Notes: a model not told the origin generated them from the sequence alone. Shown: positions 45,801-52,668, numbered from the stretch's first letter. The stretch is DNA of 64,000 nt from M269 sp964640795 (GCA_964640795.1 CAZXIN010000024.1:1-64000); one strand, 5' to 3'. Translations and numbers: made by a program.

Positions 45801-46634
45801 CAATTCACGCTCATCGCATATCAGCCTTCTAATATCAGATACGAATTGCGCATCCAAGAGGAGGATTGTATTTTGAACACAACTATTGAGGCTAGGATCA
45901 GGGAAGCTCAGCGAAGAGAGTAAAACCCTAATGTCACCAATTATGTTGACACCTCTTTCCTTTAATTGCTCAATCTGTTGCGCTTCATCTAATACAAGAG
46001 AGTCTACATTTACACTCACTAAAGACTCTAATTCGAATAAAGGAGATAAGTCAGCGACATTTGTTTGACTGATATTCAACTCTGCTAGGTTTATTAACTG
46101 CTGTATCCCACTCAAACTAGACAACTCTGGAATACTACAGTCAAGGCTGGTTAACTCTGATACCAAAGTCATGTTATTCAAATTAGCAGCGGCTTCTACA
46201 CATTGAGTTAAAACGCCATCAGCAAAAACTAAATCTTCAATCAATGGCTCTGTTGGAATTTGCTCTTCAACATCAACAAAGAAAAGAGTGTCAAAAGTTA
46301 ATCGGCTGCGCTGAAGCTGGAAACTGACTGCAATAGATATACTTTCCCCTGGCGCCAACGAGGATGATGGGGTATTGAGGAAGGGAATACCATCATCATC
46401 AGTACCATCAAAAGATGACAATGGAATACTAGCGTTCAATATTGCTAACCTCTGCTCACCCACTAAAACACTGTCTGATGTGTTAGTTATCGTGACGGGG
46501 ACATTTATAGTTCTGGTTACGCGATTGAACTGCTGTCGAGATTTAACAACATCAACCTCGCTAGTTTTGTCAACGAGCTCTGCATGCAGGCTAAAATTAG
46601 CCATAAGAAACAACAACAACGTTATTTTTTTCAT
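39840..46634 (-). CDS. giant secreted leucine-rich-repeat protein
   Basis: A 2264-residue protein: signal peptide (cleavage near SLHA), an Ig-like or beta-sandwich N-terminal domain (about 30-120), then ten LRR modules to the end. Each module opens with D-x-x-[LF]-x-x-C-[VI], has a second Cys about 20-30 residues later, then SDS22/internalin-like repeats such as LTNLENLTLSGTQVTDLTPILEL. The paired cysteines probably form an N-cap disulphide on each module. No transmembrane or PEP-CTERM tail; it ends VFESQGGIPVD. Two parts of modules 5-6 and 8-9 are nearly identical at DNA level. Likely an extracellular binding or adhesion protein; secretion route past the outer membrane is unknown. Downstream of a PEP-CTERM gene on the same strand. 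Confidence 0.85.
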   Translation of the reverse strand: MKKITLLLFLMANFSLHAELVDKTSEVDVVKSRQQFNRVTRTINVPVTITNTSDSVLVGEQRLAILNASIPLSSFDGTDDDGIPFLNTPSSSLAPGESISIAVSFQLQRSRLTFDTLFFVDVEEQIPTEPLIEDLVFADGVLTQCVEAAANLNNMTLVSELTSLDCSIPELSSLSGIQQLINLAELNISQTNVADLSPLFELESLVSVNVDSLVLDEAQQIEQLKERGVNIIGDIRVLLSSLSFPDPSLNSCVQNTILLLDAQFVSDIRRLICDERELFSLQGLEQLSALNLISLTSDRIEDHSPISELTQLSTLVIRNVLLDDGDLAAIIQAPSLVDLRLDSTSITDLSLLSGTNIRNLFLSNTLLDISPLAELPSLRSLSFSGQIASNFDDLAELTQLTSFSNFGTLLTEREIEVVYTLKGLQSVIAQGPVFLDNEGLQKRINALPNLVSVRILNTRVTNLDPLTQLSNLQEITLGNSPLEDLSALFINGDISQGPIASLRTVNISNLSATRGGRVEAQIEALRLSPQVEVNGELQFLVLIEDLVTTIADQSLRDCIIENTQGLTFASEVLGLFCSDTGIQDLQGIQGLTSLLSISLFETNVEDFSPVSEIATLRRILIDGQGFDDTDLESLASISSIFSLILSNVSVQDFSVIASFNGLGIFSIDNSSFDNNDLEIISSSLSIREFQLGPNTQVDSLSSLSQLATLRELNIFGNQAIDISTVIELERLTSFGINIFAISDFEQIGQLTQIQSLSIFGDDDALLTQEQIDIVYQLTGLRELSIGRQDGLNNEGLAELVEALPNLVTIDISGRNITDISPVASLRDIQRINLFNSAVTDISALFTDGDLSQGPLASLRTLNIGFISTTSGSLLAAQVQALRESEQVEVIGELTFEVFIDDLLLTIEDEGFRNCIINSRERFDGETNLTFVSDINGISCSGENVRSIEGIDGLTSLTQLTLTNTRIDDYSPISQVDSLQHILINDEENFGNEELQVLSRLPHLFAVTLRFSSVTDVSALSSVELLRELNVLSFAPIDISSIATLSGLQDLTLARDSVGDFEQIAALTQIRSLTITGGDFAEELNNEQVQSIYQLANLEELDIVRENRLDNEGLVELVNALPNLTTLSLGSETDVTDLSPLAELNNIQRVTLFGSSIITDISGLFVDGDISQGPLPTLRTFGVTSLVVFDDSLLAQQIDVLIDNPQVFVFGDTIQGLPLDDALESILDPELVACIADNTRFISTIEQVTFLNCQGFALTDLTGLEAFTNLENLTLSGTQVTDLTPILELSGLRFLDIEGLILDDEGQLDVLRERGIDVQGNAGVLLSSLTFADPALEACVQEEVSFNGQRLVSELTFLSCSDAALVDLTGLEQLTALTLFESNFNRVTDFSAIAQLPNLQQLNVGGSRFNDEALADVIAAPLLSSLSLSSVSVTDLSILLSSSRLSFLSLNFFSVDIAPLAELESLRSLSLFGDAQPNFSEIGNLFQLTSLDIFNIVLSQEQVDVVYQLSNLRRLNVSRPEPLDNFGLIELVEALPNLEELDLSNSEVTNLDVVSALVNLRDVQLRNTPIEDISGLFVDGEITNGALPNLSFLGIDNVPVLPDADNNLVDQVEALRLSPQVFVAGELAFGELLSDFVASLADEALRNCILDNANGLIVTGQIEFLSCSLRDISDLSGLEQLTNLQSVFINSTNVRDLTPILELPNLDNVDINNLLLDDPSQLDILRDRGVNVFGELASGELLSGFLDNIPDAELRACIANSTNGLRTIEQVTFLNCQGFAVTDLTGLEAFTNLENLTLSDTQVTDLTPILELSGLRFLDIGGLILDDESQLDVLRERGIDVQGNAGVLISSLTFADPALETCVQNEVSFNGQRLVSELTFLICFDGALVDLSGIEQLTSLVFLELGFTSVTDFSPMTQLPNLAQFNVLGSTFTDESLSQIITVPTLRTLSLDSTSVTDLGLLLSSVSLNNLFLNFTDIDISPLVELLSLRNLALNDSFPTNFSDLGSLTQLTNLSVFNGALSAEQIDIIYQLNNLRRLDIQRASPLNDDTLLELVEALPNLESLNLADSQVTTLDAALGLANLTEVTLVRTPIEDISGLFIDADIQNGPLPSLSFVDITSVPVLLGTDSNLVGQVEALRSNPQVFVVGELVFGESINEFITSLNDEALVNCIVNNANGLIITGQIRFLACGFTPVSDLSGVDRLSNLESVFIGNTNVTDLTPLLELPNLRDVGIENLTLDDPEQVDLLRNRGVNVFESQGGIPVD
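41001..41345 (-). repeat. long near-identical direct repeat in the LRR gene, copy A
   Basis: About 345 bp that match 42570-42914 with few substitutions and no obvious indel; the offset is 1569 bp, or 523 codons. It encodes the cap and first repeats of one module pair. Confidence 0.85.
42570..42914 (-). repeat. long near-identical direct repeat in the LRR gene, copy B
   Basis: Second copy of the 345-bp repeat at 41001-41345; the reading frame is kept between copies. Indicates recent duplication or gene conversion. Confidence 0.85.
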
Positions 46635-46722
46635 TTCCCTAACCCTTTAAAAGCATTGCGCTTTTTTAATTTAACCAGCGCGAATGAGCAAAAAGCATCT
46701 GCGCACTGCACTTACACTATAA

Positions 46723-46748
46723 GGAGGTGCTTTCTAAAAAACACCTCC
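46723..46748 (-). terminator. hairpin downstream of PEP-CTERM gene 3
   Basis: GGAGGTG (46723-46729) / CACCTCC (46742-46748) with a 12-nt loop, 15 bp past the stop of the minus-strand gene. No strong U-tract; a partial terminator would allow read-through into the LRR gene. Confidence 0.5.
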
Positions 46749-46763
46749 AATAGAAATTTCTGA

Positions 46764-47459
46764 CTATCTAATTTTCCTACGTAAGCCAAGTAAACTTGCG
46801 GCAAGTAGCATTAGTGTTGCAGGTACCGGAACATCTACTGCTTGTCCATCATTAAGCTCAAAAGTACTCAATATGATATTGTCAATCTGTAGAGTAGATC
46901 CTAAAAAATTGATTTCCTCACCAGCCAACAATTGAAATTCAAGAGAAAAGCCTGTTTGATTGAATAAAGAGGCATCTATGTCAGTACGGACGGTTCCAGA
47001 ACCATAGTTAGACTGCTCAAACACGCTCCCTATCTGGCCATTTGCATCAAACAAATCTCCAGAGCCATCACCAAGTGCAACTAAGAAACTGTCTCGACCT
47101 GTTGTTACACCGGCTTCTTCTCCAAAAAAGTTGTAGTCGAAAGCCAAATTGAGACCAAAACCACTATCAACTGTCAAATCAAGCTCAGTGAACAAAGTGT
47201 TCGCGAAGAATGCCTGAGTTACAGGATCAAAAGTGACTTGATCAAAAAGATCAATTTGAATCTGAGCAACACAATTGCCTGTCGTTACATCTTCAATAAC
47301 ATCAAAATCTGTATCGAACCCGGGGACTAAACCATCACTATCAGTTTCAAAACCGGTTAAATCACATGTCTGAAAATCACCATTTATTATTGATGCTTGA
47401 CTGGTAGGGATGAGTATAAAAATAGAGAGTAGTACAATTAGCGAACGCATAATCGGCAT
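46764..47459 (-). CDS. exported protein with PEP-CTERM-type tail, third copy
   Basis: A 231-residue protein: signal peptide ending TSQAS, the typical INGDFQTCDLTGF opening of PEP-CTERM proteins with a carbohydrate-binding-like beta-sandwich (DSDGLVPGFDTDFDV, FGEEAGVTTGRDSFLVALGD), and the tail VPVPATLMLLAASLLG then LRRKIR. The VPVP variant replaces the PEP triad but is common in this sorting class. ATG has AAGGA 9 nt upstream. It has the same sigma-54 promoter and enhancer dyad as the other two PEP-CTERM genes although it is unrelated in its mature part. Upstream of the giant LRR gene on the same strand (129-bp gap). Confidence 0.85.
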   Translation of the reverse strand: MPIMRSLIVLLSIFILIPTSQASIINGDFQTCDLTGFETDSDGLVPGFDTDFDVIEDVTTGNCVAQIQIDLFDQVTFDPVTQAFFANTLFTELDLTVDSGFGLNLAFDYNFFGEEAGVTTGRDSFLVALGDGSGDLFDANGQIGSVFEQSNYGSGTVRTDIDASLFNQTGFSLEFQLLAGEEINFLGSTLQIDNIILSTFELNDGQAVDVPVPATLMLLAASLLGLRRKIR

Positions 47460-47511
47460 TTTAAAATCCTTTACTTACAACGTGAAGACAACTTAATTTC
47501 ACGCAAGCAAA

Positions 47512-47527
47512 AGCAATTTTCACACCA
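47512..47527 (-). promoter_or_regulatory. sigma-54 promoter of PEP-CTERM gene 3
   Basis: Minus strand TGGTGT-N5-TTGCT with GG and GC 12 bp apart, the best -12 half of the three. Predicted start about 42 nt before the ATG at 47459. Confidence 0.7.
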
Positions 47528-47589
47528 CTGTGATAATCCATTGATAATTAAAACATTTTCTTTTTACAACTTTGTTAGAAAATATAACA

Positions 47590-47606
47590 TGTAAAAAAAG
47601 CAGACA
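47590..47606 (-). promoter_or_regulatory. candidate enhancer dyad, copy 3
   Basis: Minus strand TGTCTGCTTTTTTTACA, same TGTC-N9-TACA frame as copies 1 and 2, 64 nt upstream of the -24 GG, about one helical turn further than the others. Confidence 0.5.
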
Positions 47607-47678
47607 TAGGTTTGTTTATAAAACACTCACCTTTAAGACTATGTAAGTCCATAAATAGTCAGTATGTGTAGATTACAG

Positions 47679-48662
47679 CTATCGCGTCATCTTCTTCACA
47701 AAAACCACAACAAATAGCGCGATGGTAAAACTGCCAGAGAAAGCTTCAAAAGCTGCCACCGCTCTAGAAACGCCTATTGGTGTGAAGTCGCCATAGCCCA
47801 ACGTTGTGAATGTAACAACCGAGTAATACAAGCAAGACATAAACAAGCTAAGGTTTTCATACAAAGTTGCTCCAGTACTAAAAACCTGCAGCTCTCCTTG
47901 ATAATTTAAGCCTGTCATTGAATAAATAAAAGCGCACAAGATAATCATGCATATAGAAAGCCCAACAATACGCAGCGGCTCTTCACCATAACCACAGAAT
48001 AAATCGACAATTTTTGACGTTATCCTTTGTGCGCTTAATGGCTTCATTTGCATCCGGCGCATGGTGAGCTCTTTTTGAATAAAGCGTCCAGATAGAGTGA
48101 ATATCCCTTCTCTTTCAGCGTGTTTACGAAGGTCCCGATATATTTCCTCTGACTGTTCAAATAAGTCTAAAGCAAGCGCTCGGTTTTTACTTTTAACAGC
48201 CAGCTGAGCTTCGTCTTCTTGCCTGATGCTCTTACCAAATCTTATATGCTCAATTTTGCTATCAGCCCACTTAGCTCCCAATAAATTCGCTGATTCCAGA
48301 TTAGCCCAATTAAGATTTGCGTTTCGCAAATCAGCTTTCATCAAACTCGCTCCAGAGAAATTGACATTAAAAAGGTGGGCTCCGTTTAAGTTAGCTTTGT
48401 ACAAATCTGCGTGACTAAAATCATAGCCCTGCTTATGATGATGATTCACAAGATCGATACCAGCTAAGTCAGCAGACTTAAGAGAGATTCCATAAAGCAT
48501 TCCTCCGCCTTGAGCATAAGCCTCAAGTCGCTGTTTAATATCTGTATCATCTTTGCTGCAATTCTCATCGTGCCAAAAGCATAGCCCTGAGCCACTATCA
48601 AGCTCACCACATATACGACCTGAAAGATCGGAGAATTGACACCTACCTTTATTTTCGCTCAT
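47679..48662 (-). CDS. pentapeptide-repeat protein fused to a two-TM potassium channel
   Basis: About 327 residues. The N-terminus has a Cys/His cluster (CQFSDLSGRICGE and LCFWHDENC) that may bind zinc. Pentapeptide repeats follow at about 65-135 (ADLAGIDL, ADLYKANLNGAHLFNVNFSGASLMKADLRNANL), then a helical linker and a pore domain: TM near 215-240, filter TTLGYGDF, TM2 AFEAFSGSFTIALFVVVFV. The filter is of the TVGYG type, so potassium selectivity is likely. I chose ATG 48662; an in-frame TTG at 48704 would add 14 residues, and neither has a strong ribosome site. Function probably a gated K+ channel; the sensed signal is unknown. Confidence 0.85.
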   Translation of the reverse strand: MSENKGRCQFSDLSGRICGELDSGSGLCFWHDENCSKDDTDIKQRLEAYAQGGGMLYGISLKSADLAGIDLVNHHHKQGYDFSHADLYKANLNGAHLFNVNFSGASLMKADLRNANLNWANLESANLLGAKWADSKIEHIRFGKSIRQEDEAQLAVKSKNRALALDLFEQSEEIYRDLRKHAEREGIFTLSGRFIQKELTMRRMQMKPLSAQRITSKIVDLFCGYGEEPLRIVGLSICMIILCAFIYSMTGLNYQGELQVFSTGATLYENLSLFMSCLYYSVVTFTTLGYGDFTPIGVSRAVAAFEAFSGSFTIALFVVVFVKKMTR

Positions 48663-48818
48663 ATGGACAGTATAGAAGACCACCACAATTTCGATATTGG
48701 ACAAAAGATTAATATGACTCTAACCGTCCTACGCACTTATTGTGCTAGCGTGCTGAGGCAACACCACGTCAATAAAAGCACACCATGAAAAACAGCTTAG
48801 AAAGGAAAAGTGCGCTTA

Positions 48819-49376
48819 TCATGTTAGATAACCGAACTTCGAATTACTCGACATAGAATGGCTTTTTAATGCTTTGATAACTTGCTGTTTTCGTTCCTCC
48901 ACACTGCCAATAACTTCAATAAAATCAATCTGATGATTCATAAAGTAATCTTTATTGAATGCTTGAAACTCATGTCTATTCACATCTCCAGAGCGTTCCC
49001 AAGTATCATCATAGGGGATTTCATCACCACACAGCACGACTAAATCGTAACGTTTCCAGCAAGAATGCGCGAGACGCTCCAATTCTGCCAGAGCACTCCC
49101 ATGATAGTGCAACGCAAAATTCCATGTGGTAAACGCACTGGTATCACAAAACAGATAGTCGTTAGCCTGCTTAGCAGCGTCGTCTTCCCACGCATTTTGT
49201 GTGTGCGCAATATGCAACAATTGTTCAGGAGTTAGTCGTCTATCTATTTGATGTTTAAGCCAAAACTCTCGACCGTATTCAGGTACGGTCACTGTCCCTA
49301 AAGTCTGAGCAAGGGCTTCGCATAAGGTAGTCTTACCCGTTGATGGGCCACCTAAGAAAACAATACGTTTTATCAT
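48819..49376 (-). CDS. NadR-like ATPase / ribosylnicotinamide kinase-like protein
   Basis: A 185-residue P-loop protein matching the C-terminal kinase part of NadR: Walker A GGPSTGKTTL, PEYGREFW near residue 35, DTSAFTTWNFALHYHG and RYDLVVLCGDEIPYDD. The family phosphorylates nicotinamide riboside to NMN. The N-terminal adenylyltransferase and DNA-binding domains of full NadR are absent. Its ATG overlaps the pnuC stop by 4 bp, so the two form an uptake-and-trapping pair for nicotinamide riboside. No adenylyltransferase gene is adjacent. Confidence 0.85.
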   Translation of the reverse strand: MIKRIVFLGGPSTGKTTLCEALAQTLGTVTVPEYGREFWLKHQIDRRLTPEQLLHIAHTQNAWEDDAAKQANDYLFCDTSAFTTWNFALHYHGSALAELERLAHSCWKRYDLVVLCGDEIPYDDTWERSGDVNRHEFQAFNKDYFMNHQIDFIEVIGSVEERKQQVIKALKSHSMSSNSKFGYLT

Positions 49377-49990
49377 AAGTTTTCTTCACTCACTTTATTC
49401 ATGGTGAAAGCGCGATACCATTGCCGTTGCCCTATTATCGCCATAATTAAAAAACAGCAATATAGTGCTGATGTTGGATACAATCCTTTTTGCCAATAAA
49501 TAGCGATAGCAACAACGTCCACAATTATCCAAAATGTCCAATTCCATAACTTTTTGTGTGACATAAGCCACTGTGCAACCAAACTCGCACAAGTCGTAAA
49601 AGCATCAGGGTAAGGGAAACTAGCATCTGTATTTGCAGACACAAATGCACCAACAGCTAAAGTGCTGATGACAACCACTAAAGCCCAAGAAGCGTACTCC
49701 CTAGATGTGCCATTTACCACCACCACATGACCTGTCGAGTCTTGAGCTCCACGCCATATAAGCCATCCATAAACCTGAAACCCTATATAGAAGATATTAA
49801 GTACCATGTCGGAATAAAGCTTCACATCATAAAAAATCCATGCATAGATAGTGACCTGTACAAACCCAAACGCAAAGCACCAAATACTTCGCTTAATAAT
49901 AAGAAAAACACAGATAAAACCAGCAATGGTCGCAATCCACTCTATCGGAGAAGCTCCTGCAAAGCCTTCTAACCATTCAGGTAAAGTCAT
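49373..49990 (-). CDS. pnuC: nicotinamide riboside transporter PnuC
   Basis: A 205-residue inner-membrane protein with about seven TM helices. It shows the family signatures FGFVQVTIYAWIFYDVKLYSD and GFQVYGWLIWRG near the N-terminal half and NWTFWIIVDVVAIAIYWQKG in the C-terminal half, and FPYPDAFTTCASLVAQWLM. PnuC facilitates uptake of the vitamin, which is trapped by phosphorylation; the kinase-like gene follows with a 4-bp overlap. Start is ATG at 49990. Confidence 0.93.
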   Translation of the reverse strand: MTLPEWLEGFAGASPIEWIATIAGFICVFLIIKRSIWCFAFGFVQVTIYAWIFYDVKLYSDMVLNIFYIGFQVYGWLIWRGAQDSTGHVVVVNGTSREYASWALVVVISTLAVGAFVSANTDASFPYPDAFTTCASLVAQWLMSHKKLWNWTFWIIVDVVAIAIYWQKGLYPTSALYCCFLIMAIIGQRQWYRAFTMNKVSEENL

Positions 49991-50147
49991 ATGTATACTC
50001 GGGCAGCCATTAAGCTCGTAATCGTAAAAAAATAAGTCATAGATAAATACAGAAGTGCAATTGAAGGGTAGTTTTAATTTTTCGGTGGTGCCTATAATAG
50101 GCGAAGCATAGGCTATCTACCAATCATTAATTGAGGAAAAGGGATTC

Positions 50148-51008
50148 ATGAATGTTATTTCTAAATTAGCACTGACTCTATTGCTAATAACAACATGTTC
50201 TGCGAATGCAGCTTCAGTATGGAAAGTGTCCAATGGTCAGAACAGCGTTTATATTGGTGGCACCATTCATCTATTAAAAGCAGAAAGTTTTCCCTTACCT
50301 GAAGAGTATGACAAAGCTTACAGACTGTCAGACAAACTCATTTTTGAGACCGATATTGAAGCCATTCAAACGCCCGCCTTTCAGCAAAAAGCTATGGCTC
50401 AGATGATTTTAACAGACGGCACAACACTCGAGAGTCATCTAAGTCAGGAAACATTTCAGGCTTTAAAGGAATACCTCTCATCAAAAGGCATTGCTATCCA
50501 AAATTTCCAACTATTCAAACCTTCGGCTGTCGCACTCACCATTTCCTTATTAGAGTATCAGGCCAATGGTTTTTTACCGCAGGGCGTAGACCACTATTAC
50601 TCTTCAAAAGCTCGAAAAGAAGGCAAACCGCAAGGATGGTTGGAATCTGTTGATGAGCAAATTGGATTTCTAGCCAGCATTGGACAAGGTGACGACGAGA
50701 ACATGGTCAAATACACGTTACAGGATCTAAATGAACTGCCTCAATACCTTGATAAAATTTTAGCAGGATGGAGAACAGGCGAGTTAAGCGAGCTAGAAAA
50801 CATGATGGTAAAAGATATGCAACAAGAAGCACCTAAAATGTATCAAACCATTCTTGTAGATAGAAATAATAACTGGATGCCAAAAATCACTCAAATGCTA
50901 CAAGACGAACAAACAGAGCTTGTGCTCGTCGGTACTGCTCACCTAGCAGGTCCAGATAGCGTGCTTAATAAACTTAAAGCCAAAGGCTTCAAAGTTGAAA
51001 AGCTATAA
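50148..51008 (+). CDS. TraB/GumN family exported protein
   Basis: A 286-residue protein with signal peptide (cleavage near SANA) and a TraB/GumN (ChaN-like/Tiki) domain: VWKVSNGQNSVYIGGTIHLL with GGTIH near the start, central FETDIEA, and C-terminal VGTAHLAGPDSVLNKLKAKG. The conserved His of GTxH motifs at both ends resembles the metal site of Tiki-type proteases, so a metallohydrolase is possible; the family is often annotated as GumN without evidence of polysaccharide function. ATG with GAGGAAAAGG upstream. Confidence 0.87.
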   Translation: MNVISKLALTLLLITTCSANAASVWKVSNGQNSVYIGGTIHLLKAESFPLPEEYDKAYRLSDKLIFETDIEAIQTPAFQQKAMAQMILTDGTTLESHLSQETFQALKEYLSSKGIAIQNFQLFKPSAVALTISLLEYQANGFLPQGVDHYYSSKARKEGKPQGWLESVDEQIGFLASIGQGDDENMVKYTLQDLNELPQYLDKILAGWRTGELSELENMMVKDMQQEAPKMYQTILVDRNNNWMPKITQMLQDEQTELVLVGTAHLAGPDSVLNKLKAKGFKVEKL

Positions 51009-51033
51009 ACATCCAATCATTGAGAGATAAAAA

Positions 51034-51519
51034 TTGAAGAACATAATCAACATTCATCAGGATAACTTGCCAACACGCTTGATAAATAATCCTAAAGGGT
51101 TTGAAGCCAAGGTTAATCGCCTTGGTCCTCAAATTGGCGCTCTGCAAATAGGTTGTTCTGTCGTCGAAGTACCCGTAGGTAAGAAAGCATGGCCTAGGCA
51201 TTCGCATTCCGTCAATGAAGAGATGTTTCTCATTTTAGCGGGTGAAGGGACTTTGCATTATGGCGAACAACACAATCCTGTGCGTGAGGGCGATCTTATC
51301 TCCTGCCCTGCGAACATAGAAGTTGCTCATCAAATCGAAAATACAGGAACTGAGCCATTAAAGTATCTCGCACTCGGCACACAACAAGAGCCCGAAATAT
51401 GTCACTACCCAGATTCAAATAAATATGGCTTTTACGACAACCGAAACAACAACCGCGCTCCGGAACTATTCGTCCTGTCTAGAAAAGAAGATACGTTAGA
51501 TTATTACGATGGCGAGTAA
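51034..51519 (+). CDS. cupin domain protein
   Basis: A 161-residue cytoplasmic cupin. Motif 1 is PRHSHSVNEEMFLILAGEG and motif 2 is GDLISCPANIEVAHQIEN, holding the His/Glu metal ligands. The start is TTG at 51034, 26 bp after the TraB stop, with GAGA about 9 nt upstream; no ATG is available. It is probably co-transcribed with the TraB gene. Substrate unknown; similar cupins are annotated as sugar-binding or dioxygenase-like. Confidence 0.82.
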   Translation: MKNIINIHQDNLPTRLINNPKGFEAKVNRLGPQIGALQIGCSVVEVPVGKKAWPRHSHSVNEEMFLILAGEGTLHYGEQHNPVREGDLISCPANIEVAHQIENTGTEPLKYLALGTQQEPEICHYPDSNKYGFYDNRNNNRAPELFVLSRKEDTLDYYDGE

Positions 51520-51539
51520 CATAGCTAAATCAAGCGCAT

Positions 51540-52517
51540 TTATGCCTGAAAGGCTTTTGCTTTAACAAATTCTCGATACGACGACGGACTCATTTGAAAA
51601 TGCCGTTCAAACAGCGTTTTAAAATAATGTGGATCTTTAAACCCTGACAATTGAGCAACATTGATTAACGTTAAGCTATTGTCTTTTAGCAAAGACTTAG
51701 ATACTTCTAATCGTTGTTGGAGAATGTATTTATGTGGCGTAATTCCAATTTCATTTTTGAACTTACGAGTCAGCGTTTTTTTTGCCGTTTTAGAGTAATC
51801 AGCAATATCCTCTAAGGTGATCGGCAGCGCTAGATTCTGATTAATAAAAGTCTGAGCTATGGCCACTGTTTCATCAAATTGCATATTCCCTCCCATTCGA
51901 AAGAATGGTTCAGATTGAAAACTTGCCGCCTCATGCATAAAGTTTTTTTCTATCACACGAGCTATCGCAGCGCCGAGATACTGAGAGATGATATAAACTA
52001 AAAGCTCTGTTTGAGAATTTGTACTCCTTGTACAATAAATGTTGTCACTGTTCGTAATTGCAGCTTTGCGGTTTAGTTTTACGTCAGGAAAAAATTTTTC
52101 AAACTTTGAGTGAAAATGCCAGTGAGTCGTTGCAATTTTATCATCTAACAAACCCGCTTGAGCTAACCAACAAACACCTGTTCCAGTAGCAATAAACTTA
52201 GCGTTAGCCGTATGTTGCCTTTTTATCCAAGCGATAATGTGATCATGATTTCTAACAAGAGGAATAGGGTTACCCCAAACTGGCGGCAGAAAAACAAAGT
52301 CATAGACATCGGTATCTGAGTAGTCTCGTTCTATATTCAATTGAATAGATAAGTCTTCATTCTTTTCTGTATGTCGGTCACCAATGACATACATATTTAA
52401 AGGCTCAGCCCTCTGCATATGGCGCTTTCTTAAAGATGATGCACTCGACAACATGTCATAAGCTATTGATATACCGCTTTGTAGTGCTTTTTTATAAAAA
52501 CAAAATGCTATTTTCAT
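51540..52517 (-). CDS. GlxA-family AraC-type transcriptional regulator
   Basis: About 325 residues from the ATG at 52517, which has GAGG about 6 nt upstream; a longer in-frame start at 52553 is less likely. The N-terminal DJ-1/PfpI-like domain (about 1-190) has FVFLPPVWGNP and FIATGTGVCWLAQAGLLDD, where the Cys sits at the nucleophile elbow. Two helix-turn-helix motifs follow (ITLEDIADYSKTAKKTLTRKF; LINVAQLSGFKDPHYFKTLFER). GlxA-type regulators often control amine or amino-acid catabolism; no clear target lies adjacent. It is divergent from fabY and convergent with the cupin gene. Confidence 0.9.
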   Translation of the reverse strand: MKIAFCFYKKALQSGISIAYDMLSSASSLRKRHMQRAEPLNMYVIGDRHTEKNEDLSIQLNIERDYSDTDVYDFVFLPPVWGNPIPLVRNHDHIIAWIKRQHTANAKFIATGTGVCWLAQAGLLDDKIATTHWHFHSKFEKFFPDVKLNRKAAITNSDNIYCTRSTNSQTELLVYIISQYLGAAIARVIEKNFMHEAASFQSEPFFRMGGNMQFDETVAIAQTFINQNLALPITLEDIADYSKTAKKTLTRKFKNEIGITPHKYILQQRLEVSKSLLKDNSLTLINVAQLSGFKDPHYFKTLFERHFQMSPSSYREFVKAKAFQA

Positions 52518-52668
52518 CCCAGACCTCAGCCAACTGACTAAATTACCTATCATACTTTATAAAAAATGACAGAGTGACCATAATATCAGCTTTTCCGGCC
52601 TTAATATCAGTTAATAAAGAAATTATTAATGATATGATGTCGAAAATTTTTAGAGTACATAATGTTTT

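Noticed and set aside
39889..46650. Many long plus-strand open frames opposite the LRR gene
   Set aside because: They are antisense shadows caused by the low stop-codon content of the complement of Leu/Ser/Asp-rich repeats; they have no ribosome sites, signal peptides or family matches.
46635..46763. Sigma-54 promoter for the LRR gene
   Set aside because: A TGG is present on the minus strand, but no GC lies at the required 12-bp offset, and there is no TGTC-N9-TACA dyad. The gene may depend on read-through from the PEP-CTERM gene or on another promoter.
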